NCBI GenBank assembly: GCA_038317345.1
Contig: JBBQBH010000005.1
Coordinates: 12,584 to 76,583, forward strand
From: Mayfieldus sp038317345
GTDB taxonomy: Bacteria > Actinomycetota > Thermoleophilia > Solirubrobacterales > 70-9
Direction: 5' to 3'
DNA: 64,000 nucleotides
Part shown: piece after piece, positions 26,463 through 34,083 of the stretch
Position numbering within the stretch: the stretch's first letter is position 1
Layout: each line of letters starts with the position of its first letter
The notes under the pieces: model-generated
What the model was told of the DNA's origin: nothing
The model's database searches: none
What the model saw: the letters and a program-made list of their open reading frames with translations, nothing else
Made by a program: the position numbers and the translations under genes

Positions 26463-26500
26463 CGCTCCTGATCCTGCCGGAGCAAGATGAGAGCACGATT

Positions 26501-26530
26501 AGAGACGGCGACCACATGGTCGCCGTCTCT
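26501..26530 (-). terminator. 13-bp perfect hairpin between the small secreted gene and the response regulator
   Basis: AGAGACGGCGACC (26501-26513) pairs with GGTCGCCGTCTCT (26518-26530) around an ACAT loop. No U-run follows on either strand. It could terminate or attenuate transcription from the secreted-protein gene into the response regulator gene, or stabilise an mRNA end. Confidence 0.6.
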
Positions 26531-26584
26531 GCAATGTCGCTATGCGCGCCGCTCGAGTCGAATATGCGAGCGGGTCCCCTGGCC

Positions 26585-26914
26585 TTACTCCTGGCCCTGG
26601 AACTGGTGGTCGGCATTGGCGTTGCCGGACTCGTCGGCATGACCGCCGGGCCCGTCGTTACCAGAGACCTCAGAAGCCGACTCGCTTCCAGATGCCGCAG
26701 AAGCCGACTCGCTTCCAGATGCCGCAGATCCGGTGTCCGGTGTGGACTGGTCCCCGGACTGAACATTGTCGGTGTCCGGGCCTGTGCTCTCAGCCGCCTG
26801 CGCCTGCTGTGACGGTGCGTTTTGACTCTGCGCTCCGGCGAATGCCGCACCGCCGACGGCCAATGCCGCCAGGGCGGCTATCGCCGCTATTCCCATCTTC
26901 ATGCGCTTGAACAT
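26585..26914 (-). CDS. Small secreted Ser/Gly/Asp-rich protein between a sensor kinase and its regulator
   Basis: From the ATG at 26914 (MFKRMKMGIAAIAALAALAV) the product has a signal peptide ending near AAFAGAQSQ, and a mature part of about 80 residues of Gln, Ser, Ala, Gly, Glu and Asp, without Cys. It contains two identical SGSESASAA-type units encoded by a 27-bp tandem repeat. The tail (GGHADESGNANADHQFQGQE) is acidic with two His. Composition and place suggest an exported partner or target of the two-component system; no family is recognised. Confidence 0.65.
   Translation of the reverse strand: MFKRMKMGIAAIAALAALAVGGAAFAGAQSQNAPSQQAQAAESTGPDTDNVQSGDQSTPDTGSAASGSESASAASGSESASEVSGNDGPGGHADESGNANADHQFQGQE
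26671..26724 (-). repeat. Two perfect 27-bp tandem copies in the Ser-rich protein gene
   Basis: The unit starting CAGAAGCCGACTCGCTTCCA occurs at 26671-26697 and again at 26698-26724 without mismatch. The length is a multiple of three, so copy number changes the protein length but not the frame. Confidence 0.92.
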
Positions 26915-26970
26915 GGTGTTCCTTTCTGTTGCTTGGCTGGTCAAGCGCAAGCGAAAGTAGACCGAGGGGA

Positions 26971-28368
26971 TTAGGCAGCGGTGAGAGGATTAGGCGGAGA
27001 TGAGAGCGGCAGCTCGATCCATACATCGGCGCCCCCGCCTTCGCGGTTGGCGGCGTGGGCGCTGCCCTCGTGGGCCTCGGCAATCGCCGAGACAATCGCC
27101 AAGCCGAGCCCGCTCCCGCCGCTCGTACGACCTCGGTCAGCACGAGTGAAGCGCTCGAATGCACTGTCGATGAAATCCGACGGAATCCCCTTGCCCTCGT
27201 CGACCACGTGGATCTCAACCCGTTCGCCGTTGCGCCGCGAATACAAAGCGATCGGGCCCTGACCATGGCGCAGCGCGTTCTCCATCAGGTTGGCCAGCGC
27301 CTGTTCCAGGCGCAACCGATCGGCGAGGATCGTCAGTCGATCGCCGGCCTCGATGCTGATCGACCGTCCTTGAGTTGCGGCGCGGGCCGCGTAACGCTCC
27401 TCCGTTCGCTGCAGTAGCTCGCTGAGGTTGGTCTCGCCCAGCCGGATGGGGAGACGGCCTTGATCGGAGCGGGCGATGACAAGCAGGTCCTCCGCCAGCT
27501 GGGTGAGGCGGCTGGTCTCCTCGGCCGCCGAACGGATCGCCCCCTCCAGCTCCTCCGAAGTGCGGCGCCGCCGCAGGGCGAGGTCGAGCTCGGTATTGAG
27601 GATCGCCAACGGAGTCCGAAGCTCGTGGCTGGCGTCGGAGACAAAAGTTCGCTCGCGCTGAAGGGCCTCCTCCAAACGCACAAGCATCTCGTTCAGGGTG
27701 TTGCCGAGCCGAGCCATCTCGTCTCCGCTAGGCGCGATCGGGAGACGCTGACCGGGCGAAGACGCCGAGATCTCGGCGGCTTGGCGACGCATCGCTTCCA
27801 CAGAGCGCAGAACCCCTGTGGCGACCCCATACCCGGCGAGGCACGCCAGGAGCAGGGCAATCGGGGCCCCGATCGCCAGCAGCTGTCTGAGATTCGCCAG
27901 AGCTTGATCGCGGGTATCGAGGGAGGTTCCGACAACTACCACCAGGCCTTGGTCCTGGGCGTGGACCGGGGTGGCAAAGAGCCGAGAGGACTCATCCACC
28001 CCGGGGAGCGACCCGCGATCCACCGTGAACGAGCCTGCCAGGCCCCTGGAAAGTTGGCTCCCGTCAAGGAGCGGACGGTTGCGGACCAGCGGCGTCGCAT
28101 CGACGATCCGGCCACGCGAGTCAAGGATCTGGGCGAACCCTTGCCCCTGTTCGGTGAGCGGGCTGCGCCCAGCCTGGTTTAGACCGGAGTCGGCCTGCTT
28201 GATCAGTGCCGTGACGTCGGCGGCGCGCGACCGCAAGCCTTGATTGACGGTGTTATCCAGATCGGCGCGAAACTGCAGGTACAAGATCAGCCCCATCGCC
28301 GCCAGAACCATGGCCATGACGACGGCAAAAGCAAGGGTCACCCGCAGTCGGATCGGCAGACGCATCAT
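26971..28368 (-). CDS. Sensor histidine kinase with HAMP domain
   Basis: The 465-residue protein has a first helix (RVTLAFAVVMAMVLAAMGLI), an extracytoplasmic sensor domain of about 130 residues, a second helix (LLAIGAPIALLLACLAGYGV), HAMP, and the kinase core: H-box FVSDASHELRTPLAIL, N-box NLMENALRHG, and GSGLGLAIV. It should phosphorylate the OmpR-type regulator at 25782-26462. Kinase, secreted protein and regulator are in this order on one strand, the reverse of the usual regulator-kinase order. Confidence 0.94.
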   Translation of the reverse strand: MMRLPIRLRVTLAFAVVMAMVLAAMGLILYLQFRADLDNTVNQGLRSRAADVTALIKQADSGLNQAGRSPLTEQGQGFAQILDSRGRIVDATPLVRNRPLLDGSQLSRGLAGSFTVDRGSLPGVDESSRLFATPVHAQDQGLVVVVGTSLDTRDQALANLRQLLAIGAPIALLLACLAGYGVATGVLRSVEAMRRQAAEISASSPGQRLPIAPSGDEMARLGNTLNEMLVRLEEALQRERTFVSDASHELRTPLAILNTELDLALRRRRTSEELEGAIRSAAEETSRLTQLAEDLLVIARSDQGRLPIRLGETNLSELLQRTEERYAARAATQGRSISIEAGDRLTILADRLRLEQALANLMENALRHGQGPIALYSRRNGERVEIHVVDEGKGIPSDFIDSAFERFTRADRGRTSGGSGLGLAIVSAIAEAHEGSAHAANREGGGADVWIELPLSSPPNPLTAA

Positions 28369-28413
28369 CGGCTTAAGGTGCAGAGACGGTACTGCGAGCA
28401 GATGAGAGGGAAA

Positions 28414-28914
28414 TTAGCCGCGATCAGCGGGCGGAAATCGCGACTCGATCAACTCGAGCCGAGCGTTGAGCCGGCGCAACTCGGCGAGGGCTTGCTCCTC
28501 AAAGGCGTGCTCCCGCGACTCCTCCGGCGCCTCGTCCTCGCGGACGAACAGCGAGGCGAAGCCTGCGGCGGTCAGCGCCAGCAGGAGGTAGCCCAACACC
28601 ATGATCAGGCCCGACAAGGCCTTGCCCAAGACAGTCTGGGGGGTGCCGTTGGCGAAGCCCACAGTGGTCATCAGCGACAGCGCCCACCAGACTCCTTCCC
28701 AGTAGGACTCCACGGTGTCGGTCTCAAGCGCCGCAAATCCACCTCCGGCGAGCAAGACGACGATGGCGGCGCCCGGAACCAGGTAGCGCAACCGGCGCCG
28801 GGCGGCGAGCAGCAGGCGCACCGGCCAGGGTCGCGACCCGGCGCGATCGGCTCCGGAGGACTCGTGCACGGCGGAAGAAGCTGCCACTGCCGGCGGACGT
28901 TCTGACGTCGGCAT
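28414..28914 (-). CDS. Two-helix ion channel (Ion_trans_2 / KcsA-like) with a non-canonical selectivity filter
   Basis: The 166-residue protein has helix 1 (LVPGAAIVVLLAGGGFAALE), the pore helix YWEGVWWALSLMTT, the filter VGFANG (residues 85-90) and helix 2 (LSGLIMVLGYLLLALTAAG). It ends in a coiled coil (FEEQALAELRRLNARLELIE). The usual filter is TVGYGD; here Tyr is Phe, the second Gly is Ala and Asp is Asn. The fold is clearly of the K+ channel class, but ion selectivity cannot be assumed. It lies 45 bp upstream of the kinase gene on the same strand and might be co-transcribed with it. Confidence 0.87.
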   Translation of the reverse strand: MPTSERPPAVAASSAVHESSGADRAGSRPWPVRLLLAARRRLRYLVPGAAIVVLLAGGGFAALETDTVESYWEGVWWALSLMTTVGFANGTPQTVLGKALSGLIMVLGYLLLALTAAGFASLFVREDEAPEESREHAFEEQALAELRRLNARLELIESRFPPADRG

Positions 28915-28928
28915 CGATCCGCAGCCGG

Positions 28929-29199
28929 CTACCGCCCCGGCTTCAGGAGGCGGGTCAGAAGCGGCGTCTTGGGAGATCCCGCGTGTCCGAGCGCGGGCAA
29001 GCCGAAGCCGGCTTCGATCGTCCGCAGCAGCGCGTAGTGGTTCGCCGGAACCGCGTCGGTGGCGCCTCGCCGAGCAGCTCCGCCCGCCGCGATCAGGGCC
29101 ACGTGACCGCCGCCCGGCGATCCGCCGACCCCGGAGCTGTCGCTGCGTGCGGCCTCGTCCCAGGTCAGGTAGTCAACATAGAGAGGGATGGTCTGGGTC
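28929..29199 (-). pseudogene. C-terminal fragment of a secreted phosphoesterase
   Basis: About 90 residues read YVDYLTWDEAARSDSSGVGG, then GGHVALIAAGGAARRGATDA, then NHYALLRTIEAGFGLPALGH and a short tail LLTRLLKPGR. This is the last third of a phosphoesterase like the one decayed at 23482-24406. Upstream of about 29199 the minus frame runs antisense to a histidine kinase fragment, so the catalytic N-terminal part is gone. Confidence 0.7.
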
Positions 29200-29204
29200 C
29201 CCGA

Positions 29205-29529
29205 GGGTGGTCGCCGAGGTCCTCGAGGTGTTGCTCGACAGCGCCTATCGGCATGGTTCGGGTGCCGTCGAGCTGACAGTCCGCGACGCAAGCGGCTCGA
29301 TCGCCATCGATGTTGGTGACGAAGGCCCCGGCCTCGGGGTCGACCCCGAGGCCGCTTTCGCCCGCCGCTCGGGCTCAGGGACGGCGAGGGCCACGGAATC
29401 GGCCTTGACCTGGCGCGCTCGCTTGCGCTCGCCGAGGGAGGGCGCATCCTGGTTACGCGCTCGACCGCGCACCCGATCCTGACCCTCTTTTTGCCGGCAA
29501 AGCGGTTGAACGGGGAGGGCAAGAAGTAA
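29205..29529 (+). pseudogene. C-terminal ATPase-domain fragment of a histidine kinase, frameshifted
   Basis: The fragment starts VVAEVLEVLLDSAYRHGSGA, equivalent to the N-box region, and continues with IDVGDEGPGL (G1 box). After about position 29380 the frame shifts: GEGHGIGLDLARSLALAEGG and ILTLFLPAKRLNGEGKK continue in another frame and stop at 29527-29529. The His-box, sensor and membrane parts are absent. One missing base explains the shift. It lies head to head with the phosphoesterase fragment. Confidence 0.75.
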
Positions 29530-29544
29530 GCCCAGCCGCCAGTC

Positions 29545-29658
29545 GAAGCAAAGAAGACCGATGGCAATCAGGTCGACGTGCATCTGGATCGGAACTTCAA
29601 TCTCCTTGACGCGCACTCCGACGCCAACGGCTCCGCCGACGTCGGGCCGAGCGACTGA
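29545..29658 (+). pseudogene. Possible C-terminal fragment of a PepSY-type secreted protein
   Basis: Thirty-seven codons read EAKKTDGNQVDVHLDRNFNL, then LDAHSDANGSADVGPSD and a stop. The DG-x-x-V-x-V-x-L-D-x-x-F pattern resembles the last strands of PepSY domains, which often sit beside two-component genes. No start codon or upstream half is present. The call is weak. Confidence 0.4.
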
Positions 29659-29667
29659 TCTGGGCGC

Positions 29668-30060
29668 CTACGATTCCGGCGGTCCCACTATGCGAGATCG
29701 TCGACCGCGGCGGCTAAGGGCGCACACCCGAGCAACCAGCTCTTCGAAGGAGTAGGGCTTAACGATGTAGTCGTCCGCGCCACAGTCCATGGTGCTGCGT
29801 CGATCCTCGACGCTGTCCCGAGCCGTGACCATGATCACGGGCGCCCCGTTGCCGTCCTCGCGCAGGCGACGGCAGACATCGAATCCGTCCATGCCGGGAA
29901 GCATCACATCGAGAACGATTGCGTCGTAATGAGTGAAGCTAGCCCTCGAAATGGCCTCGTCGCCACGGCTGGCGACATCGGCTGGTATTCCCTCGGCTTT
30001 GAGCCCTCGGCGGATTACCGAGGCCATCTTCAATTGGTCTTCAACAATCAGTACGCGGAA
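29668..30060 (-). pseudogene. Receiver-only remnant of an OmpR-type response regulator
   Basis: The receiver is well conserved: RVLIVEDQLKMASVIRRGLK, YDAIVLDVMLPGMDGFDVCR and GADDYIVKPYSFEELVARV. It then runs out within 15 residues and stops, so the DNA-binding winged helix is missing. At the 5' end no good start codon or Shine-Dalgarno sequence precedes the domain. It is a clear paralogue of the intact regulator at 25782-26462, probably from a duplicated and now decayed second locus together with the kinase and PepSY fragments. Confidence 0.75.
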
Positions 30061-30200
30061 CGTAACTGAGGCTCGCGAAAGCGGATGAAAAAGCCATGAA
30101 GGCGGCCCCTCCTCACGTGCCCGTCTCGAGGGTCGCGGTGTCAAATACATCCTCACCCGGAGCACTTGGCCGACAACTTGTGCGAACTCGACTACCAAAA

Positions 30201-30254
30201 AGAGACGCCCCGCCAAAAGGCGGGGCGCTCTGGGGTACTACAGGGAGGAGAGAT
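30201..30254 (-). terminator. Copy C of the hairpin element, acting as terminator for the small membrane protein gene
   Basis: AGAGA, then CGCCCCGCC-AAAA-GGCGGGGCG (30206-30227), then CTCT and the 23-base flank GGGGTACTACAGGGAGGAGA-GAT identical to copy B. On the minus strand the hairpin is followed by TCTCTTTTTGG, a good U-run. It lies 45 bp past the stop of the gene at 30299-30655. Confidence 0.82.
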
Positions 30255-30298
30255 ATGTATCTCTATATATGTGGATCTGTGGGAGGTAGTCGAATCCG

Positions 30299-30655
30299 TC
30301 AGGCGCCGCGGATGCTGAACCGCGTTGATGCGGTCAGCACCAAATGTGCGGCACCGAACCCGACCAAAAAGGCTGTTGCGATCGGGGGTGCGCCACCGAT
30401 GCCGAGCGCAAGCCCGACGACGGCTGCGATTCCACCGATCAAGTAATCGAAACTGGCGTGCGCTCCGAGCGGGACCGTGCGCTGCTCACCGTGGGTGGAG
30501 AGCGCCAGGCCCATCAGCATCGTGCCCAGTGCGATCGAGACGGCGCCCGCTGCGGTCCCGAATCCGAGCACGAAGGGGGCGGCGATCAGCACCGGCGCGG
30601 CGACGATTTCGATGACGCCGTGCACTGCCAGGGGAATTGTTCTGAACAGAGCCAT
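30299..30655 (-). CDS. Small four-helix membrane protein, SPW-repeat-like
   Basis: The ATG at 30655 gives 118 residues with four hydrophobic helices in two similar halves. The halves hold AAPFVLGFGTAAGAVSIALG and FDYLIGGIAAVVGLALGIGG. The arrangement resembles SPW-repeat proteins, whose function is unknown. The frame is open to 30712, but the ATG precedes the first helix well. The terminator element follows directly. Confidence 0.7.
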   Translation of the reverse strand: MALFRTIPLAVHGVIEIVAAPVLIAAPFVLGFGTAAGAVSIALGTMLMGLALSTHGEQRTVPLGAHASFDYLIGGIAAVVGLALGIGGAPPIATAFLVGFGAAHLVLTASTRFSIRGA

Positions 30656-30762
30656 TACAGGTATCGAGAATACGAACGTATGTGCGATTTGTGTGTGATC
30701 GGCCTCACACATTCGCCGGCCCCCACCCGGCGCAGGTGCGCTCCGGCGCTACGGTTCGCGAC

Positions 30763-31545
30763 ATGTCGCGTCAGCGCATAGACAGGCTGCTCGCCGAGCG
30801 TGGAGCCTTTTCCTCGCGTACGGCCGCCGCCGCGGCCGTACGGGCCGGAGAGGTGCAGCTTGGCCAGGACGGCCCGTTTGCTCTGCGGCCGAGTCAGCTG
30901 GTCGAGCTGGAGGCCGATCTGATCGTCGCTGATGGCCCACGCTATGTATCGCGCGGCGGCATCAAACTTCAAAATGCCCTCGAGGCCTTCGGGATCGACG
31001 TTGCCGGACGCGACTGCCTCGACGTCGGGGCCTCGACCGGCGGCTTCAGTGACTGCATGCTTCAGCACGGCGCCGCGCGTGTGGCGGCCGTCGACGTCGC
31101 CCAGGGCGAACTCGACTGGGGGCTCCGGAACGACCCCCGGGTGACCGTGATCGAGCGTCTCAACGCACGCTCGCTGGAGCCGGCGGACCTGCCGTTCGTT
31201 CCCTCGCTGGCGACGGTCGACGTTTCGTTCATCTCGCTGACCAAGGTTCTGCCCGCGGTGGCGGAGGCGTTGAGCGAGGACGGGGAGGTACTGGCGCTGG
31301 TCAAGCCACAGTTCGAGCTCGGCCGGGAGAAGGTCGGCAAAGGCGTGGTGCGCGACCCGGCGCTGCGGCGCGAGGCCCTCGCCTTGGCCGCTGAGGCGGC
31401 GGGGTCGCTCGGGCTCGCCGTGCGCGGCATTGTCTCCTCGGGGCTGCCGGGCCCGAAGGGAAACCGCGAGTCGTTCCTTTGGTGCTCGCGTGGAGGCGAG
31501 TCGCTCGCCGATGTCGAGGCGGCGATCCACGAGGTGGAGTCGTGA
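30763..31545 (+). CDS. tlyA: TlyA-type rRNA 2'-O-methyltransferase
   Basis: The 260-residue protein has an N-terminal S4 RNA-binding domain (SRQRIDRLLAERGAFSSRTA) and an FtsJ-like methyltransferase domain with the SAM motif CLDVGASTGGFSDCML. Downstream blocks VDVSFISLTKVLPAV and VKPQFELGREKVGKGVVRD hold the catalytic Asp and Lys. Mycobacterial TlyA methylates C1409 of 16S and C1920 of 23S rRNA and confers capreomycin sensitivity. The start at 30763 is chosen because the S4 domain begins there. Its last 4 bp overlap nadK (GTGA). Confidence 0.93.
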   Translation: MSRQRIDRLLAERGAFSSRTAAAAAVRAGEVQLGQDGPFALRPSQLVELEADLIVADGPRYVSRGGIKLQNALEAFGIDVAGRDCLDVGASTGGFSDCMLQHGAARVAAVDVAQGELDWGLRNDPRVTVIERLNARSLEPADLPFVPSLATVDVSFISLTKVLPAVAEALSEDGEVLALVKPQFELGREKVGKGVVRDPALRREALALAAEAAGSLGLAVRGIVSSGLPGPKGNRESFLWCSRGGESLADVEAAIHEVES

Positions 31546-32420
31546 GCACCGAGGAGACAAAGGCACCGCCGGCAGTGCGAACCGTTGCGCTGGTCACTCA
31601 CTCGCATCCTCCTGCCGCCAGCGAGGCAGTCGTGGCCGCGGTGTCCGCCGCCGAGTCCGCGGATCGCCGCCTGGTGGCAAGCGCAGCCGAGGCGGCAAAG
31701 CTCGAGGGCGCGGCGGAGGGAATCGAGGTCACCGAGGCGCTGCCGCCCGATCCCGACCTCTGCCTGGTCCTGGGCGGGGACGGCTCGATCCTCTGGGCGC
31801 TGCGCCAGTACGCGGGAACGGGGGTGCCGGTGTTCGGGATCAACTTCGGGACGGTCGGCTTTTTGGCCGCGGCGGAGCGCGATCAGCTCGACGAGGGCCT
31901 GCGCAGGGCGTTTGCCGGCGACTTCGAGGTGATCAACCTTCCAGGTCTCGAGGTTTCGACCGGAGAGACGAAAGGGCTGGCGCTGAACGACGTCACCTTC
32001 ATCCGCCGGCCCCAGGGTCGCGTCGCCGTGCTCAGCTACCGGATCGCCGGGGAGGAGGTGGGCAACGTGCGCTGCGACGGGTTGGTCGCCGCAACCCCCC
32101 CTGGCTCCACGGGCTACAACCTCGCCAATGGCGGCCCGATCCTCGCCTGGGGAGTGGAAGGGTACGTGGTCAGTTACATCGCCCCGCATACGCTCACAGC
32201 TCGGGCGCTGGTCGTCGCCCCCGAGGACATGCTGCGGGTCGGAAACGCGGAGGGCCGCGATCCCGTCGACGTGGCCATTGACGGAGAGATGCTGTGTGAG
32301 CTACGGCCTGGCGGCGAGGCCGAGGTCAGCTTTCGGCAGCAGGCCGGGCGCCTTGCCCAGCTCCCCGGCTCGAGCTTTTATAACCGCATCGGCGAGAAGT
32401 TCGGCCACCTGGCCCACTAG
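31542..32420 (+). CDS. nadK: NAD kinase
   Basis: It phosphorylates NAD to NADP. The 293-residue protein has the LGGDGSILWALR motif with the catalytic Asp, GINFGTVGFLA, and the NAD-binding ATPPGSTGYNLANGGPI segment. The start is GTG overlapping the tlyA stop. An open frame upstream is antisense-free but lies wholly inside tlyA, so I reject it. TlyA, NadK and RecN are neighbours in many actinobacteria; here an MFS pump gene is inserted between nadK and recN. Confidence 0.94.
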   Translation: MSTEETKAPPAVRTVALVTHSHPPAASEAVVAAVSAAESADRRLVASAAEAAKLEGAAEGIEVTEALPPDPDLCLVLGGDGSILWALRQYAGTGVPVFGINFGTVGFLAAAERDQLDEGLRRAFAGDFEVINLPGLEVSTGETKGLALNDVTFIRRPQGRVAVLSYRIAGEEVGNVRCDGLVAATPPGSTGYNLANGGPILAWGVEGYVVSYIAPHTLTARALVVAPEDMLRVGNAEGRDPVDVAIDGEMLCELRPGGEAEVSFRQQAGRLAQLPGSSFYNRIGEKFGHLAH

Positions 32421-32495
32421 GACTGACGGGCCGGCGCAGCGTCGGATCCTGGGTGTCCGGCGGCGTTCCGGTTCCATCCTGTAGAAAGTGAAGTA

Positions 32496-34034
32496 ATGGA
32501 ACGCAAGTGGTGGACCTTGCTCCTGGTCTCGATCGCGACGTTCATGTTGCTGCTCGACATCACGATCGTGAACGTCGCGCTGCCGGACATCCAGCGCGAC
32601 CTGCACGCCAGCTTGTCGAGCCTCCAATGGGTCGTCGACGCCTACTCGCTGATGCTGGCGGCGATCCTGCTCACCGCGGGATCGCTGGGCGACAGGCTGG
32701 GCCGCCGGCGCGTCTTCTCGCTCGGCTTCGCGGTATTCACTTTCGCTTCGTTCCTCTGCGGCATCTCCGGCGACCCGACCCTGCTCAACCTCGCCCGCGG
32801 CCTTCAGGGGGTTGGTGGTGCGGCGATGTTCGCGACCTCGCTGGCGCTGATCGGACAGGAGTTCACCGGCCGCGATCGGGCGATGGCGTTCGGCGTCTGG
32901 GGTGCGGTGATCGGCGGCGCGGTCGCGATCGGCCCGCTGGTCGGCGGGTTGGTCACCGAGCACCTCGGCTGGCAGTGGATCTTCTTCATCAATGTGCCGA
33001 TCGGCCTGATCGCGATCGCGCTCACCGAGTTGCGGCTCGAAAACGTCGCCGCCCAGGACCCCGAGCGGATCGACGTGGCGGGGCTGGTCACGTTCTCGAG
33101 CGCGCTGTTCCTGCTCATCTTCGGCCTGATCCGCGGCAACCCCGAAGGTTGGGGCAGTGCCCCGATCCTTGCCTCGTTGATCGGCGCCGTGGTGCTGTTG
33201 ACCGTCTTCGTCGTGATCGAGCATCGAAGCACGCACCCGATGCTCGATCTGTCGCTGTTCCGCAAGCCGGCCTTCAACGGGGTATCGGCGGTTGCCTTCG
33301 GCCTCTCCGGGGGAATGTTCGCGTTATTCCTCTACCTCACGATCTACATCCAGGGCGTGCTCGGCTACTCACCGCTGCAGGCCGGCCTGCGCTTCCTGCC
33401 ACTGACCTTTCTGTCCTTCGTCGTCGCTCCGATCTCCGGGAACCTCTCCCACCGGATCCCGGTGCGGGTGCTGATGGGTGTTGGGCTGGCGACGGTGGGC
33501 GTCGGCCTGATGCTGATGCACGGGGTGACCGTCGACTCGGCCTGGACAACGCTTTTGGCCGGGTTCCTGGTGGCGGGCGTCGGAATCGGGCTCACCAACC
33601 CAGGCATCGCCCAGGCTGCGATCGCGGTCGTGGAGCCTGCTCGCGCGGGAATGGCCTCGGGCATCAACACGACCTTCCGTCAGGTCGGGATCGCTACCGG
33701 CGTCGCCGGGCTCGGTGCCGTCTTCCAATCGCGGATCAACAGCAAGTTCGCCGAGCTGATGCCCAATGCCCCCCATGGGCTCAGTGACGCGGTGGCCTCG
33801 GGTGGATCGGTGGGAGCGGTTCGGGTCGCGCCGCCCGGCATCCGCCAGCAGGTCGTCGTTGACTCGAAGATCGCCTTCGTCAGCGCCTTCAACGACATCC
33901 TTCTGATCGCCGCCGTGCTCTCGTTCGTGGGGGCGGCGCTCGGTTTGCTGCTGATCCGCGATCGCGACTTCGTCGCTGTGCCTGGCCAAGAAGCTCCGGA
34001 GCCGGCCGAGGCACCGGAGCCGGCCGCCGCCTAG
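32496..34034 (+). CDS. MFS drug transporter of the DHA2 (14-helix) type
   Basis: The 512-residue protein has 14 hydrophobic helices. Motifs are LDITIVNVALPDIQRDL in helix 1, SLQWVVDAYSLMLAAILL in helix 2, GDRLGRRRVF between helices 2 and 3, and the antiporter motif C region AVIGGAVAIGPLVGGLVTE. The C-terminus is a Pro/Glu/Ala-rich tail. DHA2 proteins export drugs or dyes in exchange for protons. It interrupts the usual nadK-recN order, which suggests later insertion. Confidence 0.9.
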   Translation: MERKWWTLLLVSIATFMLLLDITIVNVALPDIQRDLHASLSSLQWVVDAYSLMLAAILLTAGSLGDRLGRRRVFSLGFAVFTFASFLCGISGDPTLLNLARGLQGVGGAAMFATSLALIGQEFTGRDRAMAFGVWGAVIGGAVAIGPLVGGLVTEHLGWQWIFFINVPIGLIAIALTELRLENVAAQDPERIDVAGLVTFSSALFLLIFGLIRGNPEGWGSAPILASLIGAVVLLTVFVVIEHRSTHPMLDLSLFRKPAFNGVSAVAFGLSGGMFALFLYLTIYIQGVLGYSPLQAGLRFLPLTFLSFVVAPISGNLSHRIPVRVLMGVGLATVGVGLMLMHGVTVDSAWTTLLAGFLVAGVGIGLTNPGIAQAAIAVVEPARAGMASGINTTFRQVGIATGVAGLGAVFQSRINSKFAELMPNAPHGLSDAVASGGSVGAVRVAPPGIRQQVVVDSKIAFVSAFNDILLIAAVLSFVGAALGLLLIRDRDFVAVPGQEAPEPAEAPEPAAA

Positions 34035-34083
34035 CAGCCGCTGGGGAGAGTCCGTCGCCGCCTGTTGCTAGACAGGGCGAACG

